Origin: Sipunculus nudus
Taxonomy: Eukaryota > Annelida > Sipuncula > Golfingiida > Sipunculidae
Assembly (NCBI GenBank): GCA_026874595.1
Contig: CM049316.1
Location: forward strand, 2,232,001 to 2,296,000
Length of the DNA stretch: 64,000 nt
Direction of reading: 5' to 3'
Of the stretch, positions 48,212 through 61,288 are shown piece after piece; the stretch's first letter is position 1; each line of letters opens with the position of its first letter. Both the position numbers and the translations under genes were made by a program. The notes beneath the pieces are model-generated. The model did not search any database and was not told where the DNA came from. It saw nothing but the letters and a program-made list of their open reading frames with translations.

Positions 48212-48364
48212 GTAGGATGGCAACTAAGAGAGCTTGGCAGATATAGAATCAGATATAGAATGATAGAACAAAACACTGATAGCTGGCAAAGTCACAGTGT
48301 CCCGATATGTAAACTTATGCTGGACCCGCGATATAATTCAGTCCGCAGGTGTAGATTTAATTAA

Positions 48365-49280
48365 AGTTCCTTTCACAATTGAGATACGACCAGTTTACGA
48401 TCGCCTGCAACACTTTCTGGGGTCGTTGCACGTTGGTCGTAAATGATTGCGTCAGACTTTTGAACATGTTCAAAATCCAGAAACGCTCGCATGAGATCCA
48501 CCCATTGGCACTGACAATAGTACGACTGTTGTACAACGTCGTAAACTATCGAGCGACTTGACGCGTGAGTACGCACGACTACAAAATCGCATTTAATCGG
48601 TTGGAAGTTGTGCGAAACTCGTGCGTGTGCTAGCGATGTTTAGTGATTTTCTGATACGACCATGCGACAGTTGCCCTAACTGTCTTCCCTATGATCTGTC
48701 TGCTCCACTGTCGGCTCCGGCGGCTGCTCCGCCTATTCAAGTTGTTCACCCATGGTCAGTTGATCATCTTGGACCTCATCACTGAGTTTCCTCCTTCCCT
48801 CCACCTTGTGCTTCCCCATGGACTTCGTAGACGTCTTTGGTGGCATATCGGTTGACTCTTAGCATTTATCTGATGAAGATCAAGATACGACCGGTTTTAT
48901 ATACTCGCAGCCGTTCGTAAGACCAATCGTACACATCATCGTGCAACCGGTCTCATCCAATATAGCATGGTTAATCGCATGGTCGTACGTCAACTCGTAC
49001 CACCATGCGATCAGTCGCACGACTATAATTTGTGACGTCAGACCAACAGCTCTTAATCATGCAACACTCGTATGTGAACGCAAGACTACTCGTACAGGCG
49101 TATGCGACTAGGTCGTACAACGGTCGCTTCTAGTCGCCCTGGTTGTAAGACAGCTGTTGCATTTGTGAATGCTTTTGCGAAACTTGATCCGATTAGTGGC
49201 GAAAGACCCTTGTTGCAGCCTATCGTTCGACAAATGGTCGCAAGCGATCGCACCCCAATTGTGAAAGGGCTTTAAATTCA
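48365..49280. mobile_element. TIR DNA element (~0.9 kb), possibly Harbinger-like
   Basis: Inverted ends AAGTTCCTTTCACAATTG (48365) and CAATTGTGAAAGGGCTT (about 49257-49275) extend imperfectly into GATCGC-rich arms. The flanks are TTAA/TTTAAA, so a 3-bp TWA-type duplication is possible but not clear. The interior is rich in CGTACGAC-like words. A 37-codon frame on the - strand (48846-48733) starts MPPKTSTKSMGKHKVEGRRK, a basic N-terminus that may be a remnant of a transposon-encoded DNA-binding protein. Confidence 0.5.
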
Positions 49281-50599
49281 GAAAACAGCTGTTACTTTCA
49301 ATTAATGGTTGTGTTGTATTTAATCTATGCTCGATTATTCATCTGCCAAGTTGTGTTTCTGTGTAGCAAGAGATGAATAAAACTTTCTATATTATTTCCA
49401 GTCATACTTTCACTTAATTAAATTAAAATGATTATCAGCAAAGGTGTCTCATATCAACTTGTTAAACGATTAATTAATGTTGATACCTCATTAATTATAT
49501 TGATTATATACCAAAGAAATGGTAAAAACTGATGTTAAAGATCAAAGTTAATTATAACGAATTTAATATGAATTCGTATTTCCTGCATAATGAAAATCCA
49601 ATTTTACTTTTAAATGTGCATGCATAACTCTGTCTTATCTCACTGTACATTTGACGGTGCCAGATTATCAAATTTCGTGTGTTGTATGTGATAATTTATG
49701 GTGTCATAAGATGGTTCTACTGAGGACACAGCTTAGTTTACATTTGATTGTTAACAAGATAGCGACCTTACCCAAGTCCCCTAACAGTGAACACATTCAT
49801 CAGTTTATCTTATGTTATTTATAATTAGTTGCACTTTTTTCCTGCATGAGGGGTCTCCGCTTTTTTCATTTGGGTACATGAACGTTCCTACGACCGTGGT
49901 TTATAAATTCTGGTTCAAGTGTAGTCTGGGCTCACAAGGGTTTCTACTATAACTCGCTATTTGCGGAGAAGTCGATCGTAGTAAGTACAGAATATCAAGT
50001 AGAGGAATGTTCTTCAGAGCAAAGGTCAGACATCCATGTGCGTAATGACAGGATACTGTCTAAACTGGATGTGTATAATCAAATCTTCTTGTTTAGATAT
50101 AAATTGGCTAATGTTACATGATTGACAACAATTTCAGACTATTGTCAGTTGATTACAGGGTAAAAGATATTATTCAGGTCATGCATGAACAGAAACCTGT
50201 TCCCGACATAAAGAAGAAATACTGATTTCTTAACAACACTAGACGCTCGTCTCTGGAGTAAGCGGCTTTGTGTTTTGAATTTGTTAGCATTATAGGCTAG
50301 GAATTATCAGAAAAATCAATATCCATCCTCATCATTATCGAATGTCAATTTTCAATATTGATCATTACATAGGCTATGCGCATGTAAAAAAAAAAACAAT
50401 TCGAAAAATATTTTATAAGATTTTGGAATAAGTGCAGGAAGAAACTGTTAAAAATTATAATAAATAAAAATCATTATAAATCAACTCAATAATGATTGAA
50501 AGAAAAGTTCAAATAACCATGTGCTTTACTCCCATGTGGCAAAAGGTATCTCTAAATGTTCATACAAGTTGACGTTTTGAATGCCATAAAATCAGCAAT
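49281..50599. other. No gene recognised
   Basis: AT-rich sequence without recognisable exons, RNA genes or element ends. Confidence 0.45.
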
Positions 50600-52956
50600 A
50601 TGGTCGAATATTTGAAAGTTTGTCTTTAATTTTTTTCCCTTTTTTTCAGATATATTTATTTCATAAACCAATACATACATTTTCAACTGTGTCACATATT
50701 ACAGGTTTACTAAACATTCATGGTAAAACGTGGAAAACATACATTAACAAAACATGGAAAATACACAAACTACACATACAATCACATATGTTTAGAAAGT
50801 TTGTACTTAAAACATTTCATATTTCAATAAGTAAAAAATAATATGTTGATATTCTTTCTAAATGATTTATAACAGGTTCCCATTTTTCCTGATGAATTTC
50901 TAATATGTTTTGTCTTCTTGCAATTCTATTCTCTATCATATATATATTTTTCAAGTATTGTAAAAATTTATGGAACAGCTGTACAACTGCTCTTTCTAAA
51001 TTTCCATGAGTTGATTCACGATTTTTGTACAATATTATTCTCATAACAAGCAAAATTTGGTTAACTAACAAATTATCCTTATTAGCAGGTACACAACCAA
51101 ACAATGCAACATGAAGTTCCCATTCTGGTAATGTTATTCTGCTGCCAGAAAAGCTTTTAAAATTCTATTATAAAGAGAAGTGGCTCTACTACATTCATAA
51201 AATAGATGTTGTACTGATTCTACACTTTCTACACAATATGAACACTTATCAGTGTCCTTTAGATTCCATTAAATAAAATTTGATTTAGAGGCATCTAATT
51301 ATTTAGCAGTTTTTATTGGAACTCACGGGAATAAACATCTATACTTGCCCCATAAATTGTTTCTAAGCAGTACCTCCACCGTTTTTCACCAAGTTTGTGA
51401 TTATTCTTCCAAAAATAAAATGCTGATAAAGTAGCTAATTTCATTTCAATTATCTTTTTGTAGATAGTTTTGGTATTAAGTGAAGTAGTATTAGATATAT
51501 CCGGAAGATCATTGGTAACATCAGTAAGATTATTTTCATTTTTAAGTATCCTTAGCCACGATTTGTGTAATGAGTGGTATATTTGTACCCAGTTGAAATA
51601 AATAATGTTTGGTAACCTTTGATCTTGACTTAAGGCCTCTTCAACTTTAAGCATATGACCATTATGGTTAAAAATGTCAGATACATAGTTTATTCCACTC
51701 TCACTGAGTTCCCTGTAAAATATATTTTTCCTGTTAACTAAAATATATTTATTATTCCAGAGTAGCTCTCTCAAAACCTCTTGATAGGTTTCTGGAGTAT
51801 TACTATTAAACGAAGCCCAGTCTCTGAAACCTTCCTTATAAAACAGTGGAATTTTACATGGTACAGCTGTTACTTTCAAATTATGCCCAATAGCATTAAT
51901 ACCATCGATTTTTTTCCAAATAAAATTATGGAATAGCTTTCCACTTTTTGCACTTTCCATCCGTACCTGTTTATCCATTTTATCCTTTGTGTCTGAATGA
52001 TTGCATTTTCATCTGGTATTTTCAATCCTCCATTATTATAATTTTCTATTGCTGTTGTAAAGTTCACTTTGGGTCGTTTTTCTTTCCAAATAAACCTGTT
52101 ACATACCTGTTGTATATCTTTTATAAACCCATTTGGAATTGTGTACAAATTACAAATATACAACAGTTTTGACAATGCCAGTGACTTCAATACCTAAACC
52201 TTCCATAAACAGTTAATTGTGTTCCTGACCAAATGTTAATAACTGCTTTAAAATCTCTCTAAGGTTTTCGAAAGTTAAGAGTATTAAATAATTGTGTGTT
52301 GTATGTTAAATGAACTCCCAGTATTTTCAAACTTTTATTATTCATATTAACCCATTTACAGTCACCCTATGTGGTGTGTTCTATCTTTCCAACTCCCTAT
52401 CCATGCAATCTCTGATTTATCATGATTCATTTTTAATTGAAGAATATTTGAGAAAATGTCATTGTCTTCATCATGAGCTGGAGAGATTGATCATCTTTTA
52501 AGAAAAATGTGCAATCATCAGCGAATATACATTGCTTTAATTTTGTGCCCCCGACATTAATACCATATAAATTTCTATTCTGACGGACCTTTCAGGTTAA
52601 AATTTGAATTACCAAAATAAACAAAAAGGGAGCTAATGGATCACCTTGTCTTGTACCCCGTTCTATTGGAAAATACCTAGTGGCTTTACCATTATTATAC
52701 AACGTTCTAAGTTATGATGCATTAATTTAATCCCAATTTATCAAAGATTCTTCAAAACCAAATTTTTCGAGGACAGCAAACATAAATGAGTGATCCACAG
52801 AGTCAAAAGCAGCTTCGAAATCTTCAGCCATGATTATTCCACCTTTATTTTCTTTGTATATTTCATCATATCTGTAATTAATCTCACTGATTCTCTAATA
52901 TACCTACAAGGACAAAAGCATTTTGATCTTCATTTATAAGTAATGGTAAAACCTTT
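50600..52956 (-). pseudogene. 5'-truncated L1/Tx1-like LINE (reverse transcriptase to C-terminus)
   Basis: On the - strand the RT begins about 52900 with KGGIIMAEDFEAAFDSVDHS, followed by GTRQGDPLAPFLFIL near 52650. The YxDD box is lost in a degraded stretch (52600-52200). After that come LALSKLLYICNLYTIPNGFI, CNRFIWKEKRPKVNFTTAIE and YNNGGLKIPDENAIIQ, the thumb/C-terminal signature of L1/Tx1 ORF2. The tail to 50817 is rich in Asn and Lys (NNHKLGEKRWRYCL). Frames shift at least three times. The 5' break at 52956 coincides with the head of the tandem-repeat element that follows. Confidence 0.85.
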
Positions 52957-55900
52957 TTAGCTCAGCTGACTGAAAGTCATCTGAGCTATAGCGATCACTC
53001 TTTGTCCGTCGTCCGTCTGTCTGTCCGTCTGTCCGTCCGTTAACCAGGCACAAATCGTAACCGCTGGACCTAGAACCTTGTAACTTGGGATTCTGAGAGG
53101 TATATAAAAAATCTCCTTGGAAACCAGAAATTAGGTCTCTGTTACCCATATCCTTCGAGCTATGGGGCCCCAAAGTACCCCCCTGAAAAGTAAAAAATTT
53201 CATACAAAAACTTCAATATCTCATTAACTACTTGACTGATGGTCATGATTTTTGGCATACATATTGATCATGAGAGGTTCCATCATTTCCTGCAGACTGG
53301 TGGCGCCACCTGTATTTTTCGATTTTTAGCTCAGCTGACTGAAAGTCATCTGAGCTATAGCGATCACTCTTTGTCCGTCGTCCGTCTGTCTGTCTGTCTG
53401 TCTGTCCGTCTGTCTGTCCGTTAACCAGGCACAAATCGTAACCACTGGACCTGGAATCTTCTAACTTGACATCCAGGGAGTACCATGAAAAATCTCCTTG
53501 GAAACCTGAAATTAGGTCTCTGTTACCCATAACCTTTGAGCTATGGGGCTCCGAAGTACCCCCCAGAATAATGGAAAATTTGATACAAAAGCTCAAGTAT
53601 CTGAACAACTATTGCATTGATCACCATGATTCTGTGCATGGATATTGATCATGGAATGTTTCATCAGTTTCTGCAGTCTGGTGGCGCCACCTATATTTTT
53701 TCGATTTTTACGAATTTTTTTCTTTATTTTTGAGACCTCTTGAGATGTGGTCATCTGTTAACAGGGCACAAATTGTAATGACTGGACCTAGAATCTTCTC
53801 TCTTGAAATTACGGGAGGCCCATGAAAAGTCTCTTTGGAAACCTGAAATTAAGTCTCTGTTACCAAAAACCTCTGAGCTATGGGGCTCCGAAATACCCCC
53901 CAGAATAATGGAAAATTTGATTCAAAAGCTCCAGTATCTGAACAACTATTGCATTGATCACCATGATTCTTTGCATGGATATTGGTCATGGAATGTTTCA
54001 TCAGTTTCTGCAGTCTGGTGGCGCCACCTGTATTTTTTTTATTTTTACGAATTTTTTTCTCTATTTTTGAGACCTCATAAGATGTGGTCATCTGTTAACA
54101 TGGCACAAATCGTAACAACTGGACCTAGAATCTTCTCTCTTGACATGCTGAGAGGTCCATGAAAAGTCTCCTTAAACACTTGAAATTAGGTCTCTGTTAC
54201 CCATAACCTCTGAGCTATGGGGCTCCGAAGTACCCCCCGGAATAATGGAAAATTTGATACAAAAGCTCAAGTATCTGAACAATAATTATATTGATCACCA
54301 TGATTCTTTGCATGGATATTGATCATGAAATGTTTCATCAGTTTCTGCATTCTGTATTTTTAGCTCAGCTGACTGTAAGTCATCTGAGCTATAGGGATCA
54401 CCTTTTGTCCGTCGTCTGTCCGGCCGTCCGGCCGTCCGGGCGTCTGTCCGTTAACAAGGCACAACTCGTAACCACTAGAACTGGAATCTTCTTACTTGAC
54501 ATCCTGGGAGGTCCATGAAAAATCTCCTTGGAAACCAGAAATAGGTCTCTGTTACCCATATCCTTCGAGCTATGGGGCCCCAAAGTACCCCCAGAAAAGT
54601 CCAAAATTTCATACAAAAACTTCAATATCTCATTAACTACTTGACTGATGGTCATGATTTTTGGCATACATATTGATCATGAGAGGTTCCATCATTTCCT
54701 GAAGACTGATGGCGCCACCTGTATTTTTCGATTTTTTACGAATTTTTTTCTCCATTTTTGAGACCTTTAAAAATGTGAACATCTGTTAACAAGGCACAAA
54801 ACGTAACGACTGGACTTAGAATCTACATTCTCGACACACTGAGAGACCTATGAAAAGTCTCCATGGAAACCAGAAATTAGGTCTCTGTTACCCATATCTT
54901 ACAAGCTATGGGGCCCCAAAGTACCCCCCAGAAAAGTCCAAAATTTCATACAAAAACTTCAATATCTCATTAACTACTTGACTGATGGTCATGATTTTTG
55001 GCATACATATTGATCATGAGAGGTTCCATCATTTCCTGAAGACTGGTGGCGCCACCTGTAGTTTTTGATTTTACACGAATTTTTTTTTCTATTTTTGAGA
55101 CCTTTAAAAATGTGAACATTTGTTAACAAGGCACAAAACGTTACGACTGGACTTAGAATCTACATTCTCGACACACTGAGAGACCTATGAAAAGTCTCCA
55201 TGGAAACCAGAAATTAGGTCTCTGTTACCCATATCCTTCAAGCTATGGGGCCCCAAAGTACCCCCCAGAAAAATCCAAAATTTCATAAAAAACTTCAATA
55301 TCTCATTAACTACTTGACTGATGGTCATGATTTTTGGCATACATATTGATCATGAGAGGTTCCATCAGTTCCAGAAGACTGGAGGCGCCACCTGTATTTT
55401 TCGATTTTTTTACGAATTTTTTTCTCTATTTTTGAGACCTTTAAAAATGTGAACATCTGTTAACAAGCCACAAATCGTAATGACTGGACTTAGAATCTTC
55501 ATTCTCGAAACACTGAGAGACCTATGAAAAGTCTCCATGGAAACCAGAAATTAGGTCTCTGTTACCCATATCCTTCCAGCTATGAGGCCCCAAACTACCC
55601 CCAGAAAAGTAAAAAATTTCATACAAAAACTTCAATATCTCATTAAATACTTGACTGATGGTCATGATTTTTGGCATACATATTGATCATGAAATGTTCC
55701 ATCACTTCCTGCAGACTGGTGGCGCCACCTGTATTTTTCGATTTTTTACGAATTTTTTTCTCTATTTTTGAGACCTTTCAAAATGTAAACATCTGTTAAC
55801 AAGGCACAAATCGTAAAGACTGGACCTAGAATCTGAATTCTTGACACACTGTGAGGTCCATGAAATATATCCTTGGAAACCAGAAATTAGGTCTCTGTTA

Positions 55901-58900
55901 ACCATATCCTTTGAGCTTTGGGGCCCTTAAGTACCCCCCCCCCCCCCCGAGTAGTCAAAAATTTCATACTAAAACTTTAATATCTCAATAACTGCATCAC
56001 TGATGGTCATGATTTTTGGCATACATATTGATCATGAGATGTTCCATCAGTTCCTGCAGACTTGTGACGCCACCTGTATTGTTCGATTTTTTACGATTTT
56101 TTTCCTCTATTTTTGAGACCTTTAAGGATGCTGTCATCTGTTAACGTGGCACAAATCATAACGACTGGACCTAGAATCTTCATTCTCGACACACTGAGAG
56201 ACCTATGAAAAGTCTCCATGGAAACCAGAAATTAGGTCTCTGTTACCCATATTCTTCGAGCTATGGAGCCCCAAATTACCCCCAAGAAAAGTAAAAAATT
56301 TCATACAAAAACTTCAATATCTCATTAACTACTTGACTGATGGTCATGATTTGTGGCATAACTATTGATCATGAGATGTGTCATCACTTCCTGCAGACTG
56401 GTGGTGCCACCTTTATCGTTAGATTTTTTACGATTTTTTCCTCTATTTTTTAGACCTTTAAGGATGCTGTCATCTGTTAGCATGGCACAAATCATAACGA
56501 CTAGACCTAGAATCTTCATTCTTGACACACTGAGAGGTCCATGAAAAATATCCTTGGAAACCAAAATTAGGTCTCTGTTACCCATATTCTTCGAGCTATA
56601 GAGCCCGAAATTACCCCCAAGAAAAGTAAAAAAATTCATACAAAAACTTCAATATCTCATTAACTACTTGACTGATGGTCATGATTTGTGGCATAACTAT
56701 TGATCATGAGATGTGTCATCTGTTCCTTTAGACTGGTGGCGCCACCTGTATCGTTCGATTTTTTACGATTTTTTCCTCTATTTTTGAGACCTTTAAGGAT
56801 GCTGTCATCTGTTAGCATGGCACAAATCGTAACGACTGGACCTAGAATCTTCATTCTCAATACACTGAGAGACCTATGAAAGGTCTCCATGGAAACCAGA
56901 AATTAGGTCTCTGTTACCCATATCCTTCGAGCTATGGGACCCCAAAGTACCCCCCAGAGTAGTCAAAAATTTCATAAAAAAACTTCAATATCTCAATAAC
57001 TACTTCACTGATGGTCATGATTTGTGGCATAACTATTGATCAAGAGGTGTTCCATCAGTTCCTGCAGACTGGTGGCACAACCTGTATTTGTTCGGGTTTT
57101 TTTACGAATGTTTTATCTATTTTTGAGACCTTTAAAGATATGAACATCTGTTAACAGGGCACAAATCATAAAAACTGGACCTAGAATCCTCATTCTTGAC
57201 ACACAGGGAGACCCATGAAAATTCTCCATGGAAACCTGAAATTAGGTCTCTGTTACCCATATTCTTTAGGCTGTATGGCTCCAAAATACCCCCCAGAATA
57301 ATGGAAAATTTGATACAAAAAGTGCAGTATCTCAATTACTACAACACTGATGGTCATGATTTTTGGCATACATATTGATCATGAGCTGTTCCATCAGTTT
57401 CTGCAGAGAGGGTGCGCAACCTCTATTTTTTTCAAATTTTTACGATTTTTTTTCTCTTTTTTTCGAGACCTTTGAAGATGTGGCCATCTGTTAACAGGGC
57501 ACAAATCGTAACGACTACACCTAGAATCTTCTCTCTTGACATGCAGGGAGGCCCATAAAAAGTCTCTGTGGAAACCTGAAATTAGGTCTCTGTTACCCAT
57601 AATCTTTGAGCTATGGGGCTCCGAAGTACCCCCCAGAATAATGGAAAATTTGATACAAAAGCTCAAGTATCTAAACAACTATTGCAGTGATCACCATGAT
57701 TCTTTGCATGGATATTGATCATGGAATGTGTCATCAGTTTCTGCAGTATGGTGGCGCCACCTGTATTTTTTTTTATTTTTACGAATTTTTTCTCTATTTT
57801 TGAGACCTCATAAGATGCGGTCATCTGTTAACATGGCACAAATCGTAACAACTGGACCTAGAATCTTCTCTCTTGACATGCTGAGAGGCCCATGAAAAGT
57901 CTCCTTAAAAACTTGAAGTTAGGTCTCTGTTACCCATAACCTCTGAGCTATGGGGCTCCGAAGTACCCCCCAGAATAATGGAAAAATTTGATACAACAGC
58001 TCAGGTATCTGAACAATTTTTATATTGATCACCATGATTCTTTGCATGGATATTGATCATGGAATGTTTCATCAGTTTCTGCATTCTGGTGGCGCCACCT
58101 GTATTTTTTCGATTTTTTTAATTTTTTTTTTCTCTATTTTTGAAACCTTTTAAGATTTGGTCATCTGTTAACAGGGCACAAATCATATCAACTGGACCTA
58201 GAATCTTCTGTCATGACATGCAAGGACGGTCATAAAAAGTCTATATGGAAACCTAATACAAGGTCTCTGTTACTGATATCCTTTCAGCTATGAGGCTCGG
58301 AAGTTCCTCCCAGAATAATGCAAGAATTGATACAATAACTAATGCATTGATCACCATGATTGTCCACATTAGTATTGATAATGGCTTGTTTCATCAGTTT
58401 CTGTAGACTGCTGGTGCCACCTGTATTTTGATTTTTTAAGAATTTTTTTCTAGATTGTTGAGACCTTTAAACATTTGGTCATCTGTTAACAGGCCACAAA
58501 TCATAATGACTTGACCTAGAATCTTCTTTCTTAACATGCAGGGAGGTCCATGAAACATCTTGGAAACCTGAAATTAGGTCTCTGTTACCCATATCCTTCA
58601 TGCTCTGGGGCTCCGAAGTACTCCCCAGAATAAAGATTTGGTCATCTGTTAACAGAGCACAAATTATAATGACTTGACCTAGAATCTCCTTTCTTGATAT
58701 GCTGGGAGGCCCCTGAAAAGTCTCCTTGTGCACCTGAAATTACATCTCTGTTACCCATATCCTTCATCCTATGCGGCTTTGAAATACCCCCAGAATAAAC
58801 ATTTGGTCATCTGTTAACAGGGCACAAATCATAATAACTGGACCTAGAATTTTATTTTTTGACATGCTGGGAGACCCCTGAAAAGTCATCTTGTAAACCT

Positions 58901-60298
58901 TGAAAATAGGTGTCTGTTACCCATATCCTTCATGCTACAGAGCTCCATAGTACCCCAATGAATATTGGATGATTTTATACAAAAGGTCAAGTTTGGAAAA
59001 AGTATTTCATTCAAATTTGACATTCAGATGATAATATCACTTTTGTCAATGTCTTCCTGGTCAGCTGAGCGTCATGACCCCTGGGTCACTTGTTTACGAT
59101 TTTTTTTCTCTTTTTTTGAGACCTTTAAAAATGTCAACATCTGTTAACAAGGCACAAATCGTAAAGACTTGACCTAGAATCTTAATTCTTGACACACTGA
59201 GAGGTCCATGAAATATCTCCTTGAAAACCAGAAATTAGGTTACCCATATCCTTTGAGCTATGGGGCCCCAAATTACCCCCCAGAATAGTCAAAAATTTCA
59301 TACAAAAAATTCAGTATTTCAATAACTACATCACTGATGGTCGTGATTTTTGGCATACATATTGATCATGAGATGTTCCATCAGTTCCTACAGACTGGTA
59401 GCGCCCCTCTGTATTGTTCGATTTTTTACGATTTTTTCCTCTATTTTTGAGACCTTTAATGATACTGTCATCTGTTAACGTGGCACAAATCGTAACGACT
59501 GGCCCTAGAATCTTCATTCTCGACACACTGAGAGACCTATGAAAAGTCTCCATGGAAACCAGAAATTAGGTCTCTGTTTCCCATATCCTTTGAACTATGG
59601 GGCCCCAAAGTACCCCTATGAATAGTCAAAAATTTCATACAAAGACTTCAATATCTCATTAACTACATCACTGATGGTCATGAAGTTTGGCATACATATT
59701 GATCATGAGATTTTTCATCAGTTTCTGCAGACTGGTGGCGCCCCCTGTATTTTTCAATTTTTATGAATTGTTATGTCTATTTTTGAGACCTATAAAAATG
59801 TGAACAGCTGTTAACAGGGCACAAATCATAAAGACTGGACCTAGAATCTTCATTCTTGACACACTGAGAGGTCCATGAAAAGTCTCCGTGGAAACCTGAA
59901 ATTTGGTCTCTGTTACCCATATCCTTTGAGCTGTGGGGGGCTCCCAATAACCCCCCAGAATAATGGAAAATTTGATAAAAACAAACTGCAACATCTCAAT
60001 AACTACAACACTGATGGTCATAATTTTTGGCATACATATTTATCCAGAGGTGTTCCATCAGTTCCTGCAAACTGGTGGCGCCATCTGTATTTTTTAAAAT
60101 TTTCACAATTTTTTTTTTCTCTATTTTTGAGACCTTTAAGGATGTAGTTATCTGTCAACAGGGTACAAATCGTAACGACTGGACCTAGAATCATCATTCT
60201 TGACACACAGGGATACCCATGAAAAGTCTCCATGGAAACCTGAAATAAGGTCTCTGTTACCCATATTCTTTAAGCTGTATGGCTACAAAATACCCCCC
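52957..60298 (+). repeat. Large tandem array, ~337-bp unit, about 20 copies, with hairpin heads
   Basis: Units carry, in order, GGCACAAATCGTAACGACTG, GACCTAGAATCTT, GAAATTAGGTCTCTGTTACC, GAGCTATGGGGCCCCAAAGT, CATGATTTTTGGCATACATA, GGTGGCGCCACCTGTA and TATTTTTGAGACCTTTA. GAGACCT recurs at 53732, 54069, 54760, 55097, 55434, 55770, 56115, 56451, 56786, 57125, 57464, 57801 and on to 60128, giving a ~337-bp period. Hairpin heads plus GTCC/GTCT tracts occur at 52959, 53327 and 54359, and a tail (TCAGCTGAGCGTCATGACCC) at 59063. All open frames here are repeat shadows. Shorter units near 58460-58960 show internal deletions. The array is broken at 60298 by a BEL LTR. Confidence 0.9.
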
Positions 60299-60942
60299 TG
60301 TAGCGGCCTCCACCCCTGATCTTATTTTAGCCTCGAATCGCACGGGTCATCATGAAGCGAAGACAGTGTGGTGTAAAAACGTTTATTCTGTTCTCTCTAT
60401 TCCACAGCTTTCATTATCCATCTATTATCCTTTCCTCGCTATCTACTTGATCAATGACTGGGTTGACTAGGCTTACCAATGACCGGATTGACCAATGATT
60501 GACCAAATTGACCAGATTGACCAGATTGATCAGATTGACCGTCGAAGCTTATGGCTTCTCTGGGATAGGACCACAGTTAAAATCTTCTTTTCTCTAATGC
60601 TTGCTGACTTGTTGACTTTACTTAAAGGACTACGTGGCAACTACGTCACTTCCCCCCAGCCCATGCAGCAAGGACAGTCCAGACGGCGAGGACAGTACAG
60701 ACCAGGGCAAGAAATGGGGACAGATACACTTGTAAACAAACCCTTGCCATGAGGGTATAATATGATACACACAGACTGTCCCCAGCCACAAGCTACCCTG
60801 TACACAGTGGACAGCCTGCCTAGGGTCACACAGGTCATAACAAAGACACTAGACACCCAGTCCCTGGATAGTAACAGCTACTGCTAAGGCCCTCATGGCT
60901 TGAGGTTTTATTCTCTAAAGGAATGAGCAGCTGCCATTTACA
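60299..60942 (-). repeat. 3' LTR of BEL/Pao element (644 bp)
   Basis: On the - strand it runs TGTAAATGGCAGC ... GGCCGCTACA. It is preceded by the polypurine tract GGTGGGAG and contains AATAAA near 60910. A ~9-bp minisatellite (ATTGACCAG) lies at 60484-60540. It is inserted in the 337-bp array after CCCCC at 60294-60298. Confidence 0.85.
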
Positions 60943-61288
60943 CTCCCACCAATTGCTTACAGTAAATCCAAATACAAGAAATATGATAATTATAAGAAAG
61001 TAAGCAATTTAACGGTAAGCTGCTCAAACTCTACATCTATTCTAAACCTGAAAGGCTTAAAATCAAGGAGATATATAAGGTAAAATTACTAGTAACAGCT
61101 GATTGACTCATATATAATGCAACATACATATCATGCTGGCTCTGTAGAAGTTACTAGACTTTAACTAAATAAACAAATATAGGTACAATAAATGAGTAAT
61201 ACTCAGTCATATCTATATTGATTAATTAAACCAAATGGCAAAATGTTATGACTTGATTACTATGAATACACAGAGTAAATAAAGTCAA
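60943..61288 (-). other. BEL/Pao 3' untranslated segment with polypurine tract
   Basis: Non-coding stretch between the pol stop and the 3' LTR. It ends in AATTGGTGGGAG, the polypurine primer for plus-strand DNA synthesis. Confidence 0.7.

Noticed and set aside
52934-60233. Two dozen 60-120-residue frames (recurring LWGSEVPPRIMENLIQK and similar)
   Set aside because: They repeat with the 337-bp period on both strands and drift in frame; repeat shadows, not a gene family.
52957-60298. CRISPR-like array
   Set aside because: Units are ~337 bp and wholly repetitive without spacers; the surroundings are eukaryotic.
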